From the NCBI GenBank assembly GCA_949775045.1, contig OX459100.1, positions 10,982,331 to 11,046,330 of the forward strand: 64,000 nucleotides of DNA, written 5' to 3'. Positions 36,401 through 43,612 of this stretch are shown here, piece after piece; position 1 is the first letter of the stretch; each line of letters starts with the position of its first letter. The position numbers and the translations under genes are program-made. Source of the stretch: Metridium senile. Its lineage: Eukaryota > Cnidaria > Anthozoa > Actiniaria > Metridiidae. A model generated the notes under the pieces. The model worked only from the letters and a program-made list of their open reading frames with translations, ran no database searches and had not been told where the DNA came from.

Positions 36401-39400
36401 GTATTTAGTAGCGTTACAGAATGTATACCACTGGGTATTGCATAGTCGATAGAAGTGGAGGTGGCCTTAAATGGGTTACAGGGTTCCCCATGGTAATTCT
36501 GTATGGGGGAGTATATAAGGACAGTGATATGAAGCAATTATCACTTGAAGGCATTTCTCTGAAGCACTCTTGTGCTATTAAATATAAATTTTATAATTGA
36601 AGGCCATTTCATTCAAATCATAATGTATGAATCAATGAAATTTTTATTACATATGGATTCAGCCTTGTTGCCCAGCGCAAGTGCCTATTAATCGGAAAGA
36701 CATGCAGATTTAATAGTGTATGCTTGCTCGCCTCAGTTAATTTATACATTAATATCACATCTATAATAATAATATCCAGTATGAATTTGTTCCTGTAATT
36801 GCTCTCTTCTATCAGACATGAATTAATAAATGAGATGCCCACCACCTAATTTGTTGTCCTGTAGTTATTGTGTAATGCAGTTTAGCTATTAAATGCTTTA
36901 TTTGAAATGAAAAGAGTATAAATAGTTCTATTCATATATAGTACTGTTCCATGGATATACTGCCTGCATTTATACAAATATAATACAAACTATAGAGTGC
37001 TTTAATAGACCAGTTTCCAGTTCTTGTTCTGCAATTGTATGTCATATATTCTTTAAAAATAAACTAAGCCCATAGATATTGTTTTAGCTTTACATTACCA
37101 CATTCTTATGTAATTTATAAAGAATACATTAAATGCAATTGAGATTAAACCTGCACAAGAACTGGAAACTGGTCTATTTGATTTCAATTAGATAACTACC
37201 TTGGTCTGTATTTTGATCTTCCATACAACCCATATACTGTTCCCCTTATGAAGTTTGGAACCTTTACTTCCATGATCCTTTTTGAACTTTTTATGCTCAA
37301 ATAGTGTAGGTACAAATTAACACCATAAGGAGGAAAATTATAAAAAAAGCCTTCATTGTTACTTATCTAATGTCTTAGTATTCAGAAAATAATTTGTAAA
37401 AGTTACTAGACTTATATCACTTATATTCATACATGATTCTATATGCAAGTACAATAAAAAAGCTCTTGTATTGTGTATTATTGTGTTCCCAACCAAATTT
37501 ATTCCAGTTTATAATATTTAAGACTGATTAACTTGGGATAGACAGATAGTTTTTTAAAATTCAAAAATTCAATTGTTTTAGCGTGTGCAGGGACATAACA
37601 AAACCAGTTTTTTAATAGTTTTTATTTAGTGACTGTTTAGTCAGTATCACTCAACTAGAAACATCAAATACAAAAGGAAACAATACCTCATTACAACTTT
37701 ACTTGTCTTTTATAGTAACTAATAGTCGCTAAATAAGAGCTATAACACACTAACAATTTGATTTTGTTTCATGGTTCTAGTGCTTTCGGTCTAGTCTAAT
37801 GTTGTAAAATATTGGGGATGTTACATGTAATACAGTATAGTGATTAGTCTCGTTAATTTACCATGCAATTGTCGTCATAACTCAGGCTTGCTGTAGGTTC
37901 TGAACACTCCAGAAAATATGCTATTCGCATCTAACATAGTTCATCGTTCGGAGCCGGGGTTCGGAGTCGTTCATCGCGTCTTTTCTCTGCCTATTTTCAT
38001 CGGTTTTTAAAACGCTAAACTTATCAAACAGTCTGATTACACTATATGAATGTAAAAAACGCTTATATTCATCATTTTCTTGCATATAATTGCCACAGTG
38101 CGCAATAGACTGCATTTCTTTCTGTGATTTCAGTCTTTACGACGGCCATCTTGGATTTTGGTTTATGTTATGAAATACGAAACTCTATCGTCACAAACAA
38201 TAGAATTAGTCACGTGACACGTATCCCCTTTTTTGCGGATGAACCGAACTGATATATAGCCTAAAACCCAAACACTTTATGTTGTAACACTTTAGTTTCA
38301 TCGTTATCTAGCACCACTGTATAATTTGACAAAAGGCACATGTTTACAGGGATAATCTTGATTCACAGTAAATTTCAATTCAAATTTTCAAATTGTTTAG
38401 TGGTAATATTTTCCCATGTTTGGCTTGGAATTTGTGAATATTTTTACATCAAATTGAGGCTTAGCCTGGGCAAATGCACCTTTTGTCAAATAGTACAGCA
38501 GTGATAGATAACTTGAATCAAACTGGAGTATTGGCTATGCAGAAACGCATCAATCTTGCTATTGCTGCATGCATTGGTGAATTATAATAACTGGTAGTTT
38601 GTTTGTATTATTAGTATAAAGTCCAGTTTACTATATATACTTGTTATAAAAATGCCCAATAAGTGCAAAAATGTTTAGATCAGTTTCAAGCTCTTCAATG
38701 CACAGCATAAGACTTATTGGCTTGAATGTAAGTCAATTAGTCAATGAGTAGAGACAAAACTGGTGGTATTTTTATTGTTTCTTGATACATGTATTCGTGG
38801 CTTTGCCATGAGCTGTTCTAAATACATATTAAGGACGTTTGTGTGGAATGTTCACGCGCATCCTACTACACACGACAATGCGCGGTGAGGAACGCCTGGG
38901 TGATTTTGCTTCTATAAGAAAAACAAATGAGCCGATTTTTGATGTTTGAAGCACAATAACTTCAAAAAAACGAACAGAGACCCCCATTTTTTATCTTATA
39001 AATCGAAGTAACTACTAAAGATAAGTCTTCGCTTAGTTTTTGATCACACAGAAAATCAGCTTTTTCCACTTTTTTAAGCCCTCAAAAACAACAAAAAGCA
39101 GCCATTTTGTTTGAGACGTACAGTCTTTTTCTCCAAAAAAGGTAATTATTTTCACGTTTTGTGTCCAAAAATCGCTTTATTTCCAAATTTTATGAGTTTC
39201 AAAAACATTTTATGGCCTTCTTTTATTATGACTGGCATTTTTTACTAATTTTCTTTTTTGTTTTTGCCACCAAGACATTCTGTCACGCAGCTTGCAAAAA
39301 ATGCCCAAATTGCCGACTTTGAGGCCATTTTGCTCGAAAACAATGATGGTGACCCAAAAATTATGTCTAATTTAGTTTGATCAACTGGCAAAGTCTCAGG

Positions 39401-39441
39401 AAATTGACATTTACTTTGCTTTTTCCCGCCAACGTCCCTAA

Positions 39442-39486
<45 letters not shown>

Positions 39487-40779
39487 ATACTATATTGGGG
39501 CTTAGGCTGCGCAATAAAGAACTCACAATGAGAGTATAGAGTGGTTTTCGTACAAGTGGGAAACTGACCGTACTGTACTGTAGCCGTAACCGTATCGTAA
39601 GTTCTATAAAAACATTCGAAAATTCTTTAGTAACAGTACCGTAACTGTGCGGTAAATATTACGGCCAGTTTCCCCCTCATACGAAAACCGCTCTATTCCT
39701 AGAAATGAGGCAAAGGTTGTTTGGAATAATATATGCTATAGACATTATCTCGCCACCCCCCCCCCCCCCCCCCCCCCTCCCCCTTTTATCCACAAAGGCA
39801 GGTTGTAACACATCAGTATGTTACAATACTTTATTGAAAATTTATTTTTTTCCTATAAAAAAATGTGAACTACTTAAATCAGTAATAAAACTACGACAGT
39901 TTAACTACGACAATTTGCAAAAAATGCTTAAAAAAATCTAAAATATTAACGATTTTAGTTTATATGCATCAATGAGCACAAGGATAAAAAAAAGTCACAA
40001 TTCAAAATTGAAGAAAAACACGATGTTTTTGTGATTATTATGCTAAAATCAAGCTAATTGTACTGTTCAGCTAGAGTTTATGCAAAACCAGCGGAAGAAA
40101 TGTTGCAACATTTTGCTATTACCTTTGTCAAAGTTGTCTCGAAATATCCGTCTTCCAGGAAGCGTAAGGCGGAAGCGAGGAAAAGCTTTAGCAAGCTAGA
40201 AAATACAAAACAATTACGCAGAATTTTAAAACATGTTATGACATAGATGTATGTGAGCTTACAGCAATAATTCCAGCGAAGAAATATAAATTTCTTTCTA
40301 TCTAAAAAGCAATGTTTTGGATTTGTGGATCGATGATTGCGTACGTTTGAAATTGTTTCTTTCTATTTAAAAGCTTTTACCTTTCGATTTAACAGCATAA
40401 AATCTCTGTATCTTCGATAGATAACCCAGTTTTGTTGTCCTTCATTGACCATTACTTTATACAGCTTTTGAAAATCAAAAAAATTGACAAAGAATAAGTA
40501 GAAACTTAAAGACCAATGATGTTGTTTACATGTGACAAGCAACAACACATGAACATGGCGACTGCACAACACTGTCAAATACTCAACAAAACTCACCGTA
40601 AACTTGTCTCTTTGTTCAAGAATAACAGTCTCAGAGATTGAAGATTCAACTTGAGGTTTTACCGAGCCAAGGGAGTTTGAAGAACGAGCATGGCGTAGCG
40701 GATTTCTGTGTCCATTGCTACGAGTGCTTGCATTGAAAGATCTCTCCAGTGAACTCTCATCATCACTCAATCGAGACAT
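15422..40779 (-). CDS. SNX16-like: SNX16-like sorting nexin B: PX domain plus long coiled coil (about 15 exons)
   Basis: Exons: 40597-40779, 40381-40464, 40123-40195, 34847-34922, 34333-34402, 32160-32339, 30637-30904, 24216-24265, 23328-23381, 23110-23172, 21676-21750, 21120-21194, 20114-20203, 16052-16106 and a tentative terminal exon 15422-15456. Phases agree throughout, giving about 476 residues. Residues 1-50 are Ser/Arg-rich. A PX domain follows (about 55-155) with the phosphoinositide-binding motif YRRYRDF (Arg79) and LPGRRIFRDNFD. It ends in RFDNPPQPHECLEACQ, the counterpart of the SNX16 '[17 protein letters not shown]' stretch. SNX16 binds PI3P on endosomes. Residues 163-417 are heptad-like coiled coil. 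Exons 13-15 (YFYSLVIGVKLN, then LTSSLQEGLQILELF) are not recognised. Introns hold a whole ISL2EU-like transposon, a 1.5 kb and a 3.1 kb element, and GAT arrays. The PX and coiled-coil exons are secure; the last exon is the weakest. Confidence 0.87.
15736..15922. repeat. MITE with AGGCCGTATTTATCTTGG ends
   Basis: Near-perfect inverted ends: AGGCCGTATTTATCTTGGAC and GTCCAAGATAAATACGGCCT. It lies in the last intron of SNX16-like B. Confidence 0.85.
16899..17135. repeat. Long-hairpin MITE, TTACTGTGCGACTCGCCG ends
   Basis: Arms of about 80 bases are nearly perfect inverted copies (TTACTGTGCGACTCGCCGTA, AAAACTTTTGATGAATTTTT). Transcripts would form a long stable stem. Confidence 0.88.
17288..17671. 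repeat. Dispersed element with TGCATAAAGG...CTCGTTCCCAGTCCC, copy 1
   Basis: It shares TACTTAATCAGT, AGAAAGAGCACATCAAAATT, ACGAAGATTTGACT and GCTCGTTCCCAGTCCCTTGC with 23439-23747. It appears inserted in the TAATCCTGG repeat field: matching repeat sequence lies on both sides. Confidence 0.65.
17940..18390. repeat. 53-bp minisatellite (TTAATCCTGGGTTAGTGCAA)
   Basis: About seven imperfect units, each with TTAATCCTGGGTTAG, then TTGGTTTATTTTTTAACAAA and ACCTATAGAG. Degenerate relatives extend back to about 17180. Confidence 0.88.
18459..18723. repeat. MITE 'GACTACTGAAACC', copy 1
   Basis: Ends GACTACTGAAACCTGGGCCA and GGTTTCAGTAGTCGCACTGT. The interior (TTATCCAATCACGATCGAGA, ATGAACAATAGAATCTCTAC) is nearly identical to 62110-62374. 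Confidence 0.85.
19150..19395. repeat. MITE 'GAGCCCCTCCCAGGG', copy 1
   Basis: Contains AGGGGATACTGCCAAATTAT, GGGAACAAGGGAGCAAAATA and GGAACAAGGGAGAAAATGCA. The copy at 61467-61733 is in the opposite orientation. Ends AGAGCCACTCCCAGGG and CCCTGGGAGAGGCTC. Confidence 0.75.
19440..20105. repeat. GAT-rich array
   Basis: About 650 bp of GATGAT/GACGAT/GAAGAT units in an intron immediately 3' (on the minus strand) of exon 13 of SNX16-like B. Met/Lys-, Ser- and Ile-rich frames are artefacts. Confidence 0.92.
20318..20496. repeat. Hairpin element
   Basis: AATAGACATCTTTACCTTCC, CCCATTTCAGATCACGTG and their inverted counterparts CACGTGGTCTGAAATGGG and GGAGGTAAAGAGGTCTATT. Confidence 0.7.
20615..20793. 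repeat. MITE 'CAGGGGCGGATCCAG', copy 1
   Basis: Left GTGCGGATCCAGAAATTTGT-CAGGGGG with a poly-G run (20634-20653), right CCTATATATCCGCCCCTG. The end sequence resembles hAT-type termini. The copy at 56217-56392 is in inverted orientation. Confidence 0.7.
20897..21105. repeat. MITE with TTACAGTGC ends
   Basis: TACAGTGCAGACCGAAAAAC, GTGGGCACCCAGAAATATTT and AATCGTTTATTGTTCG have inverted matches on the right ending GATTCGCACTGTA. Confidence 0.78.
21780..22230. repeat. Purine-rich degenerate repeat
   Basis: GAAGGAAG/AAAATGAGG-type low-complexity sequence in an intron of SNX16-like B. Phe/Ser/Leu-rich frames on the minus strand are artefacts. Confidence 0.75.
22385..22686 (-). mobile_element. 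Second SINE family (tRNA-like head), minus strand
   Basis: Read on the minus strand it begins GGCATGATGGTCTACTGGTC and has a B-box-like GGTTTGATTTCC. The body follows with TTGGGCAAGACACTTTACTC, a stretch common in invertebrate SINEs. A short GAT microsatellite adjoins its 5' end. Confidence 0.65.
23439..23747. repeat. Dispersed element, copy 2 (family with 17288)
   Basis: Ends CCCTATGCAAAAAGGTAATT and GCTCTTTTTGCATAGGG are inverted copies. The interior is shared with 17288-17671. Confidence 0.68.
24299..24421 (+). repeat. Partial duplicate of the transposon arm in the left flank
   Basis: The stretch from AAATCTGGCCGAGAAAAGTC to GTCACAGAC resembles 24582-24668 in direct orientation. It is followed by GCTCATTAATTATTTATAAA, one half of the right-arm palindrome. 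It is either a tandemly duplicated end or a relic of an earlier related insertion. Confidence 0.6.
24581..24740 (+). repeat. Left inner terminal inverted repeat of the ISL2EU-like element
   Basis: It pairs with the reverse complement of about 30103-30316. The best parts are the AT-rich outer stretch (CAAGTTGAAACTTATGCAAA), GTCACGGACGTGG, and a 28-base inner block ending GGGTAAACAA. The GTCACGTGAC palindrome lies 83 bases before the transposase ATG, so the arm may also act as promoter (inference). Confidence 0.75.
24807..26415 (+). CDS. THAP-domain DDE transposase (2 exons)
   Basis: Exon 1 is 24807-24902 and exon 2 is 25009-26415. The donor is AAG|GTACG and the acceptor TTCAG|G; the frame joins in phase 0 for 500 residues. 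The first exon supplies the start of a THAP zinc finger (CCVYNC). Exon 2 completes it (CSTHF, then DACPSVF), giving the C2CH signature with its tryptophan. A charged linker follows, then a helix-turn-helix region (about 249-300). A DDE_Tnp_4-type catalytic domain ends the protein, with Asp326 (VAIIDCTE), Asp379 (YSGLISDKEI) and Glu457 (HVERAIGKVRKF). The in-frame ATG at 24988 inside the intron would lose half of the THAP finger, so it was not used. No stops or frameshifts are seen, so the protein may be active. Confidence 0.93.
26740..26945 (+). mobile_element. SINE copy, 5'-truncated (family with 6381 and 45015)
   Basis: The body matches the other copies: AAGTGAACAGAGTGTTTGAT, CATGCCACAAGG, AAAATCAACATGTAAGCAGA, TGTAGTGGTAGTGAGTGTGA and TGGTTGTAAAATAT. 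The tRNA-like head is missing. It lies inside the ISL2EU-like element downstream of the transposase gene, so it inserted later. Confidence 0.7.
27310..27480. repeat. Hairpin element, family shared with 55036-55260
   Basis: ACAGTTTATGTGATATATGG and inverted ATATCCAGCCACAATACACT-type arms, with a GGTTGGATAATAAATA flank. The same units (TATCCAGCAATATTACACA, TTATTATCCAAT) are found near 55.1 kb. Confidence 0.55.
27627..27838. repeat. Tandem duplication of about 118 bp inside the transposon
   Basis: ATAATTGATTAATGATAATA ... ATAGAGCGCTATA ... TAGCGCTTAACAGTCAAA occurs twice in a row. The AGCGCTATA plus AT-rich tail resembles the 3' end of CR1/L2 retrotransposons. Confidence 0.65.
28080..28262. repeat. 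Hairpin element between the two transposon genes
   Basis: Left arm CATGTTAAGGCCTGGG near 28093 and its inverted copy near 28233-28248, with flanking bases continuing the match. It may be a small MITE nested in the transposon. Confidence 0.65.
28255..28375. repeat. Long near-perfect palindrome overlapping the stop of the YqaJ gene
   Basis: About 55 bases per arm: ATTTTGAACATGCAATCAAG...GTTTAAACG and its inverse. The YqaJ stop codon (28330-28332) and AATAAA motifs lie within the arms. Transcripts from either strand could fold or share polyadenylation signals here (inference). Confidence 0.75.
28330..30090 (-). CDS. SWIM zinc finger plus YqaJ-type nuclease, second transposon gene (2 exons)
   Basis: Exon 1 is 29762-30090 and exon 2 is 28330-29644, joined at GCAGG|GTAAGT and TTTTAG|A, for 547 residues. 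A SWIM-type zinc finger spans the intron: Cys105-x-Cys107, Cys115-x-His117 (NCSCKAG then GGHCNHVVGLLY). The C-terminal 220 residues look like a YqaJ viral-recombinase exonuclease of the PD-(D/E)xK fold. They contain ITASNFGRVL, GKQHESLARSIY, LGASPDGKIFD (Asp429), LLEIKCPF (Glu445, Lys447) and YYAQVQGQLLLTG. The start ATG lies just inside the right inverted repeat, mirroring the transposase gene at the left. The two genes converge. The role in transposition is not known; end processing or recombination is an inference from the nuclease fold. Confidence 0.92.
30103..30330 (-). repeat. Right inner terminal inverted repeat of the ISL2EU-like element
   Basis: Mirror of the left arm, beginning 13 bases upstream of the YqaJ-gene ATG. 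It is longer than the left arm because a palindrome (CTCATTAATTATTCATGAAT and its inverted copy, about 30152-30214) sits inside it. One half of that palindrome also occurs at about 24390-24420, outside the left arm. Confidence 0.72.
30364..30628. repeat. MITE with TACAGTAAACCC ends, copy 2
   Basis: Left TACAGTAATACCCCACATAT-AAGAACC, right TAGGTTCTTATACGCTGGG-TTTTACTGTA. It abuts the right end of the ISL2EU-like element and the splice donor region of SNX16-like B exon 7. Confidence 0.8.
30975..31400. repeat. 42-bp minisatellite within a GAT-rich field
   Basis: Units of GATGATAGCAATGATTATGT-TCATGATAATGGTAATAGT repeat about eight times. This grades into the irregular GAT array that follows. Confidence 0.85.
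31400..32150. repeat. GAT/AATGAT array
   Basis: Irregular GATGATAATGACAATTGATG units fill the rest of the intron up to exon 6 of SNX16-like B. His-, Ile- and Ser-rich frames are artefacts. Confidence 0.9.
32716..34173. mobile_element. 1.46 kb non-autonomous element with TTCCTAGGAA subterminal arrays
   Basis: Inverted ends: CCACTGCGAAATGG at 32716 and CCATTTCGCAGTGG ending at 34173. Both subterminal regions (32740-32990 and 33955-34155) are packed with TCCTAGGAATTCCTAGGAA-type palindromes, well over a dozen instances including variants. The AT-rich core (33000-33950) has no credible coding frame. Superfamily is not identified; dense subterminal motifs recall hAT-type transposase binding sites (inference). 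Confidence 0.82.
34627..34769. repeat. Short MITE with CTGGGGCCAGTTGTACGAA ends
   Basis: Left CTGGGGCCAGTTGTACGAAG, right TTCGTACAACCGGCCCCAG. The interior has TTATCC/GGATAA motifs. It lies between exons 4 and 5 of SNX16-like B. Confidence 0.85.
36236..36383. repeat. 'GAGTGCAAATAAT'-related hairpin, copy 4
   Basis: GAGTGCTCACAATATATCTG and inverted CACAGATATATTGCAAGCAC ends, with AATAGTGTCAATCAAACAAT inside. Nested in the 3.1 kb element. Confidence 0.6.
37012..37180. repeat. Hairpin MITE with AATAGACCAGTTTCCAGTTC ends
   Basis: The inverse GAACTGGAAACTGGTCTATT closes it at 37180. Nested in the 3.1 kb element. Confidence 0.8.
38303..38514. repeat. 'GTTATCTAGCAC' hairpin MITE, copy 2
   Basis: GTTATCTAGCACCACTGTAT and inverted AGCAGTGATAGATAAC. 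The interior (TTTGGCTTGGAAT, GAGGCTTAGCCTG) is collinear with 7019-7224. Confidence 0.75.
38832..39442. repeat. Possible 0.6 kb element with short inverted ends
   Basis: TTAAGGACGTTTGTG near 38831 and CCAACGTCCCTAAG near 39442 are inverted relatives. The interior holds no gene; a (TA)n run starts at 39444. Confidence 0.4.
39444..39482. repeat. (TA)n microsatellite
   Basis: About 19 uninterrupted TA units, adjoining the element on its left. Confidence 0.9.
39532..39699. repeat. MITE with TAGAGTGGTTTTCGTA ends
   Basis: Left TAGAGTGGTTTTCGTACAAG, right CATACGAAAACCGCTCTA. The inner arms GTGGGAAACTGACCGTA and TTACGGCCAGTTTCCCC extend the stem. Confidence 0.83.
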
Positions 40780-41030
40780 TGTAGGACAATATTATAATTC
40801 CCCTACTTGCTATTTCATCTCAGGACACTGATTTTGTACAAAATTGTACAAATTTACTGTTCAAAACAAAGGATTTTTGCAGGATTTGAGCAACACGAAA
40901 GACAACACTACTGACTCTGCGCGTGATCACACAGCTGATAATCCCTATGGGGGGTGGCATGGAGGTGATTACACACGTGACCCAAATTTCCATTCTCTCT
41001 CTATATATTTTCAATTTTGAAATTTGCATT

Positions 41031-41314
41031 ATAGCTAATTCAATTAACTTCGTCGCTGTAACAAGCCTAAAGCCTAATCTTGAGAGCGAAAGTGGTCATG
41101 GGATTTTATAATTGCATGAGTTTTCAAGATTCCTAAACCGTAATTTGTGTTTTTGTTTCCACTGAGGAACACTTGCAAATACACGTTGAATGTTTTACAC
41201 GCTTTGCACACCTCATTCGCCTTGATAAAAGATATCCCACGATCCCTTTCGGTCTGACGATTAGGCTTTAGGCATTATAAATCAGCGACAAAGTTAATTG
41301 AATTAGCTATATAC
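41031..41314. repeat. MITE with 75-bp inverted arms
   Basis: TAGCTAATTCAATTAACTTC, CAAGCCTAAAGCCTAATC and their inverses GATTAGGCTTTAGGC and GAAAGTTAATTGAATTAGCTA-like sequence. It is 250 bp upstream of the SNX16-like B start. Confidence 0.85.
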
Positions 41315-41429
41315 CTGTAACATGAAATATTAGACTACAATTTTCATTTCCGAATGAATAAATCAATAAATTGAATAAATGAATAAAATAGTAATTGAAT
41401 ATGAATATGAATGAACAAATGCTGCTTGT

Positions 41430-42105
41430 TTTAGGATACCATTTTCATTTTTTTTTTTCTTATTCCTCGTAATAAGTAATAGGTTCTTCATCCTTTTTTA
41501 CACAATTTTTTACACAATGCTCGATTAGCGCTAATCCTGCGTAATAAGGATATCAAAACTCCGTATTTTAGTCAACCCCTAGCCGTAATAGCGTAATAGC
41601 GTAATAGGAATATCAATACTCCGTATTCTAGTCAACCCCTAGCCGTAATAGCGTAATAGCGTAATAGGAATATCAATACTCCGTATTCTAGTCAACCCCT
41701 AGCCGTAATAGCGTAATAGGAATATCAATACTCTGTATTCTGAGTATTGATATTCCTATTACGCTATTACGCTATTACGGCTGGGGGTTGACTAGAATAC
41801 GGAGTATTGATATTCCTATTACGCTATTACGCTATTACGGCTGGGGGTTGACTAGACTACGGAGTATTGATATTCTTATTACGCTATTACGGCTGAGGTT
41901 GACTAGAATACGGAGTATTGATATCCCTGTTATATTCTATACAGCCAAGCTAAAGTCACTTTATAATCTTTATTGTAAATCAGTACAGTCAATAAGCTTG
42001 GGCTACCTGTGATAATAGCTATAAGAACAGAGAAAACAGTTGAACCTATATTACTTATAACGAGGAATAAGACAAAAAAAATGAAAATGCTATCCTATTC
42101 TTGGC
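41430..42105. mobile_element. Foldback element: outer inverted arms around an inverted tandem array
   Basis: The outer arms (CATTTTCATTTTTTTTTTCT, TTATTCCTCGTAATAAGTAA) recur inverted near 42045-42100. Inside, a roughly 60-bp unit (AATAGGAATATCAATACTCC, GTATTCTAGTCAACCCCTAG, CCGTAATAGCGTAATAGCG) is repeated about four times. It is then repeated about three times in inverted orientation, with the turn near 41735. Confidence 0.85.
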
Positions 42106-42564
42106 ATTGTATAAATGAATGAATGAATAAAAATAAATAGAAAAACTAAATACTATTTTCTCAAATTTAATACACAACTCTTGAATTTATTTTTGTCACA
42201 TTTTTATTTAAAATTATCACTATTTTCAAATACAATAATAATCTATTTCTATTCTATACTGTACTTAATAAACTTCAATTTTCGATATTTTCTTGTGGCC
42301 ACAGATTAATATTTACTCAAACCTTTCAACAATTTGTCTTCAAGTTGTGGCTTTAGGCCAGGTATTTGTTAAATTTTGCCAAAGAGCTATAACATGAATC
42401 AAATGCAGACTTTATGCTGCGAAACGAGTTTTTACATGCCTTATTTGGTAAAATCAGACAACTTCACATCAAATGTGTCTGTTTAAAGTACAAACTCCTG
42501 TGCATAGAAGTATGCAAATACATTAAATGTGGTCATACTTTTGCACAACACACTGTAAGGGTTT

Positions 42565-42872
42565 TATCCCAGGGGTGGACTCCCTTTGTCCAAGTGGTAG
42601 GGGTGATCGGCGGAGGTTTTGAAAACGACCCCTAAAAGGCCTTGTTAATTTCAACCTCTAAAAAGTACAGCTATGCAATGTTCTTGCCAGCCAAGCTTAC
42701 TTTTACCAGCAAAGTCAAGTAAAAATGAACCTTACAGGTATGGAGTCATATGTTACATGACTGATTTTTGAGACAGAACCCTAAAAGGTATGCACAGGAA
42801 ATATTTTTAACCCTAAAAGGTATGCCGATCACCCCTACCACTTGGACAAAGGTAGTATCCCCCCTGGGGGTT
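42565..42872. repeat. MITE 'TTTGTCCAAGTGGTAGGGG', copy 1
   Basis: CCCTTTGTCCAAGTGGTAGG-GGTGATCGGCGG on the left, GCCGATCACCCCTACCACTT on the right. Shorter copy at 62752-62893. Confidence 0.82.
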
Positions 42873-43249
42873 TTATATTGAAGTAAGCAAAAATTGAGAA
42901 TATTTTTAATGTATTTTATTTTATATATAAGTGTTAAAAATACAGTTTATCAAAAACCTCAGTCAGGCAAAATATACTACAATTATTTTGTGCATGGCGA
43001 CTTTATCATTACTTCTAATAAATTATACTATTTTCTTGGATGTACTATTATAAATGCTCTATTATCAATAATTGATTATATTTTTATAATGTGATTTGTT
43101 ATGTTAGAAATGTATATTTGTTATTCATTCTATAAAACTAAGTTTTACTTGTTTTATTTGTAATATTATTGATAAACTTGATATACCTAATTGCAAAATG
43201 TTGCCACATTGAAAAAGACAAAAAGCAGAGAAATGTTCATTTTTGTACA

Positions 43250-43480
43250 AAGATGAGAATGACATTGATGATGAATGTGATGATGTAGAAAAGGAGGATG
43301 AAATTGATGATGATAATGGTGATGATGACAGTAATAATGATGATGATGATGATGAAAATGATGATGAGGTGAAATTGATAGCGATTATAATGATGATGAT
43401 GACGATGGCAAAAATGATGCCAATGATAAATGGTGATTAACTGACATGATGATGACAATGATACTGATAATGATTATAAA
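43250..43480. repeat. GAT microsatellite
   Basis: GATGATGAT/AATGATGAT units just downstream of the SNX16-like A stop. Asp-rich frames here are artefacts. Confidence 0.85.
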
Positions 43481-43612
43481 GACAATTGATTGCTTGGCTT
43501 ACATCAACAGCTATCAACTCCTAAATCAACATTTTCAATCTTCATATTATCACAGTAGACCCACAATTAGGTCAATAGTGACTTTCTTATGTAAATTCTG
43601 ATTTTTTGCTAC

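Larger units (their letters stand above)
35152..38251. mobile_element. 3.1 kb element with 45-bp inverted ends, no intact transposase
   Basis: Left CAGTTCGGTTCATCCGCAAA...GGGGATACGTGTCACGTGAC, right its near-perfect inverse ending CGGATGAACCGAACTG. Short frames next to each end begin at ATGGC contexts (GAAGATGGCGGACGAG near 35335; GACGGCCATCTTGG near 38140), but no recognisable domain remains. It contains two smaller hairpin elements (36236-36383, 37012-37180). It is inserted in intron 3 of SNX16-like B. Confidence 0.8.
40780..43612. other. Intergenic between the two sorting-nexin paralogues
   Basis: No host exon is recognised. The stretch holds three inverted-repeat elements (41031, 41430 and 42565) and a GAT microsatellite (43250-43480). 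The promoter of copy B should lie at 40780-41000, where two CACGTGAC/GTGATCAC-like motifs occur. Confidence 0.45.
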
